Part shown: piece after piece, positions 62,207 through 64,000 of the stretch | Numbering within the stretch: the stretch's first letter is position 1 | Layout: each line of letters begins with the position of its first letter | NCBI RefSeq assembly: GCF_903645325.1 | Contig: NZ_CAHJXQ010000004.1 | Coordinates: 62,001 to 126,000 of the forward strand | From: Microbacterium tenebrionis | GTDB lineage: Bacteria > Actinomycetota > Actinomycetes > Actinomycetales > Microbacteriaceae | DNA: 64,000 nt | Direction: 5' to 3' | Position numbers and translations under genes: made by a program | Notes under the pieces: model-generated | The model's input: the letters and a program-made list of their open reading frames with translations, nothing else | What the model was told of the DNA's origin: nothing | Database searches by the model: none

Positions 62207-63466
62207 GTGAGCGCGAAGATCCGTCGCCGGAAGACCGTGGCGCGCCACGGTCAACTGCGGACCCCGGGTCCGATCGGTCAGCTCCTGAAGATCGTCGGAA
62301 TCGCCATGGCGGTCGTACTCGTCAGCGGCATGAGCGTCGCCGCCTTCGTGGCGAGCGACCTGCTCAACACGGCCACCGCCGACGCCGTGGAGCTCGAGGG
62401 GCAGAAGCCCGTACCGCCGGACCTCGGCGAGCTGAAGGGCGGCTTCAACCTGCTGCTCGTCGGCACGGACAACTGCGAGAGCGAGTATGCGCACCTGTTC
62501 GGGGAACGGTGCACGGGCGCGGACTCCGAGGGCACGCTCAACGACGTCAACATCCTCATGCACGTCTCCGAGGAGCCGCGCCGTGTCACGGCGGTCAGCT
62601 TCCCCCGCGACCTGATGCTCCCGATCCCGGAGTGCACGCGCGAGGACGGCAGTACGACGTATGCGATGAGCAAGCAGCCGCTCAACAGCGCGTACATGGA
62701 TGCCGGGCTGAGCTGCGTCGCGAAGACGATCACCGAACTCACCGGGCAGGACATCCAGTTCGCGGCATCCGTCACGTTCGGCGGCGTCATCGAGATCACC
62801 GACGCCATCGGCGGCGTGGATGTGTGCCTCGCGAACCCGATCAAGGACCGGTACACCCGTCTCGATCTGGATGCCGGCACCCACACGGTGCAGGGCCTGG
62901 AGGCCCTGCAGTTCCTCCGCACGCGCCACGGTGTCGGCGACGGCAGCGACCTCGGCCGCATCGGCAACCAGCAGCAGTACATGTCGAGCCTCGCCCGCAA
63001 GCTCATCAGCGGCGAGGTGCTCGGCAACGTGCCGGTCATGCTGCGTCTGGCGCACACGGCGCTGAGCAACCTCGAGGCCAGCACGTCGCTGACGAACCCC
63101 ACGACGCTCGTTCAGATCGGTCTGGCTGTCAAGGACGTGCCGTTCGAGGACATCGTGTTCCTGCAGTACCCGACCTTCGAGGACCCGGCCGACGCGAACA
63201 AGGTCGTGCCCGACTACGAGAGCGCGACGACCATGTGGGACGCGATCGAGGCGAACAAGCAGCTGCAGGTCACGCACCAGAACACGGCGAACGACGGCGT
63301 CGTGATCGAGGACCAGCCGTCGACCGAGACGGGCGGCGAGACCACGGCTCCGACACCGACCGACACGGCCACACCGACGGACGACGGCGTGGAGGCGCTG
63401 CCGGACAACATCAAGGGCAACTCGGCCGCACAGCAGACCTGCTCGAACGGCAACGTCCGCCAGTAG
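62207..63466 (+). CDS. LytR-CpsA-Psr (LCP) family protein
   Basis: GTG 62207 with GAAAGG upstream gives 419 residues: a basic cytoplasmic start, one membrane helix (IVGIAMAVVLVSGMSVAAFVA), and an LCP domain (about 80-300: NLLLVGTDNCESE, DVNILMHVSEEPRRVTAVSFPRDL, LNSAYMDAGLSC, FLRTRHGVGDGSDLGRIGNQ). LCP enzymes transfer undecaprenyl-linked glycopolymers to peptidoglycan; Arg and Asp residues for pyrophosphate lipid binding are present. The tail is Thr/Pro-rich with TPTDTATPTDDG. Confidence 0.93.
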   Translation: MSAKIRRRKTVARHGQLRTPGPIGQLLKIVGIAMAVVLVSGMSVAAFVASDLLNTATADAVELEGQKPVPPDLGELKGGFNLLLVGTDNCESEYAHLFGERCTGADSEGTLNDVNILMHVSEEPRRVTAVSFPRDLMLPIPECTREDGSTTYAMSKQPLNSAYMDAGLSCVAKTITELTGQDIQFAASVTFGGVIEITDAIGGVDVCLANPIKDRYTRLDLDAGTHTVQGLEALQFLRTRHGVGDGSDLGRIGNQQQYMSSLARKLISGEVLGNVPVMLRLAHTALSNLEASTSLTNPTTLVQIGLAVKDVPFEDIVFLQYPTFEDPADANKVVPDYESATTMWDAIEANKQLQVTHQNTANDGVVIEDQPSTETGGETTAPTPTDTATPTDDGVEALPDNIKGNSAAQQTCSNGNVRQ

Positions 63467-63537
63467 GCAGATCCGGATTCTGCGTCTGCACCGCGACCCG
63501 TTATGCTTGCTGAGTGCGTTCGACGCGTCGGGCGCCT

Positions 63538-63629
63538 GGAGACGTCGCATAGTCAGGCCTAGTGCACCACCCTGCTAAGGTGGAGTCCCCTCACGGGGAC
63601 CGAGGGTTCAAATCCCTCCGTCTCCGCCA
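63538..63629 (+). tRNA. tRNA-Ser (GCU)
   Basis: Acceptor GGAGACG/CGTCTCC, anticodon GCT in CCCTGCTAAGG, a long variable arm (TCCCCTCACGGGGA) and T-arm GAGGGTTCAAATCCCTC make a class II tRNA. The 3' CCA is encoded at 63627-63629. A broken transposase begins just after it. Confidence 0.95.
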
Positions 63630-63639
63630 AAACCCCTGG

Positions 63640-64000
63640 TCAGAGGGCTAAATCCCGAGTCCGCTCAGACACATGTAACGGGTGCTCCAGCTTCGAGAAC
63701 CAGTCCCGACACCCCGCGATCCGCCAGGTCCCACCCTGGGTGGTCTCGAACTCGCTGAAATCCAGCTGCCACACCTGGTTCGGCCCGGTCGGGGTTCTCG
63801 CGAACGCCGCCTTGCGGTCCTTCGCGAGCTGGCGGCGCTGCTTCTGGTACTCCGAGGGCAGGATCAGCCCGTCATCGCGCAGCAGCCGCAGCACGGTCGC
63901 CTGCGACACCCGGTGCCCGTCGTGCCGGGTCAGCGCCCAGATCTTCCGGTGACCCCACTCCGGCTTCGCCAGCGCATGCTTTGTCACCAGCGGCCGGGCG
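63640..64000 (-). pseudogene. Truncated IS3-family transposase (OrfB), continues past the window edge
   Basis: The minus-strand reading contains the IS3-type OrfB segments KPEWGHRKIWALTRHDGHRV, VLRLLRDDGLILP and the start of the integrase core PNQVWQLDFSEFETTQGGTW with the first catalytic Asp (LDF). After IAGCRDWFSKLE it changes to an unrelated tail (HPLHVSERTRDLAL) and stops at 63640, so the second Asp and Glu are missing. The 5' part lies beyond 64000. The element abuts tRNA-Ser(GCU), a typical island boundary. Confidence 0.85.

Overview
The window is high-GC, gene-dense DNA of an actinomycete. Gene content (ThrE-type exporter, LCP protein, mycoredoxin-like protein, DUF3180/PH-domain folate cluster, GTG starts, ATGA/GTGA start-stop overlaps) and the very frequent GGATGC/GCATCC motif suggest Microbacteriaceae, most likely Microbacterium. 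The taxonomic call is an inference from recognition, not from a search.

Region 1 (1-21.7 kb) is the accessory heart of the window: a type VII secretion-like (T7SS) locus wired to phospho-signalling. A tight operon encodes a transglutaminase-fold membrane protein whose Cys and His catalytic positions are substituted, two RDD-membrane/FHA proteins, a PP2C phosphatase, an acidic FHA protein, a transmembrane Ser/Thr kinase (frameshifted as read), a 1519-residue FHA-bearing EssC/EccC-type ATPase and a WXG100-like protein. After a small conserved gene and an orphan peptide-binding lipoprotein come three cassettes. Each begins with a stand-alone 235-residue protein resembling the helical N-terminal domain of CpnT, followed by an overlapping or closely spaced second gene. 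Cassette 1 partner is an R-S-E ADP-ribosyltransferase toxin with two candidate immunity/accessory genes; cassette 2 partner is unrecognised and has no immunity gene; cassette 3 partner is an Endonuclease_NS_2-type nuclease followed by a YezG/DUF600-like immunity gene. An FHA plus winged-helix-like protein and a degenerate resolvase close the locus. The arrangement looks like a split polymorphic toxin system, with export module and toxin on separate polypeptides.

Region 2 (21.7-38.5 kb) is mixed metabolism and envelope: malate dehydrogenase, zinc metallopeptidase, prolyl aminopeptidase, aldehyde dehydrogenase, mycoredoxin-like protein, a GT2/GtrA glycosyltransferase, a Tat-signal intradiol dioxygenase lipoprotein with its own tatA-tatC-tatB-like operon, a fatty acid desaturase, an amidase lacking its nucleophile Ser, a ThrE-type exporter and three poorly characterised genes. 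An array of 84-bp tandem repeats lies at 34.6-34.8 kb.

Region 3 (38.5-51.5 kb) has three tRNAs (Phe, Asp, Glu), an M23 peptidase read in three frames, pyrophosphatase, then the conserved actinobacterial run tilS, hpt, ftsH, folE-folP-folB-folK, DUF3180, two PH-domain proteins and a DUF2520-type protein.

Region 4 (51.5-64 kb) holds a DUF2207 protein, lysS, a DUF4192 protein, cardiolipin synthase, a LacI-regulator remnant, a duplicated-domain lipoprotein, a diacylglycerol kinase-like protein, serS, a HAD phosphatase, two tRNA-Ser genes, an LCP protein and a broken IS3-type transposase just beyond tRNA-Ser(GCU).

Three genes carry five apparent single-base deletions, all at short G/C runs or dinucleotide repeats, so base-call or assembly error must be considered before biological explanations. 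No gene-free stretch exceeds 300 bases. No CRISPR array, rRNA gene or replication origin was seen.
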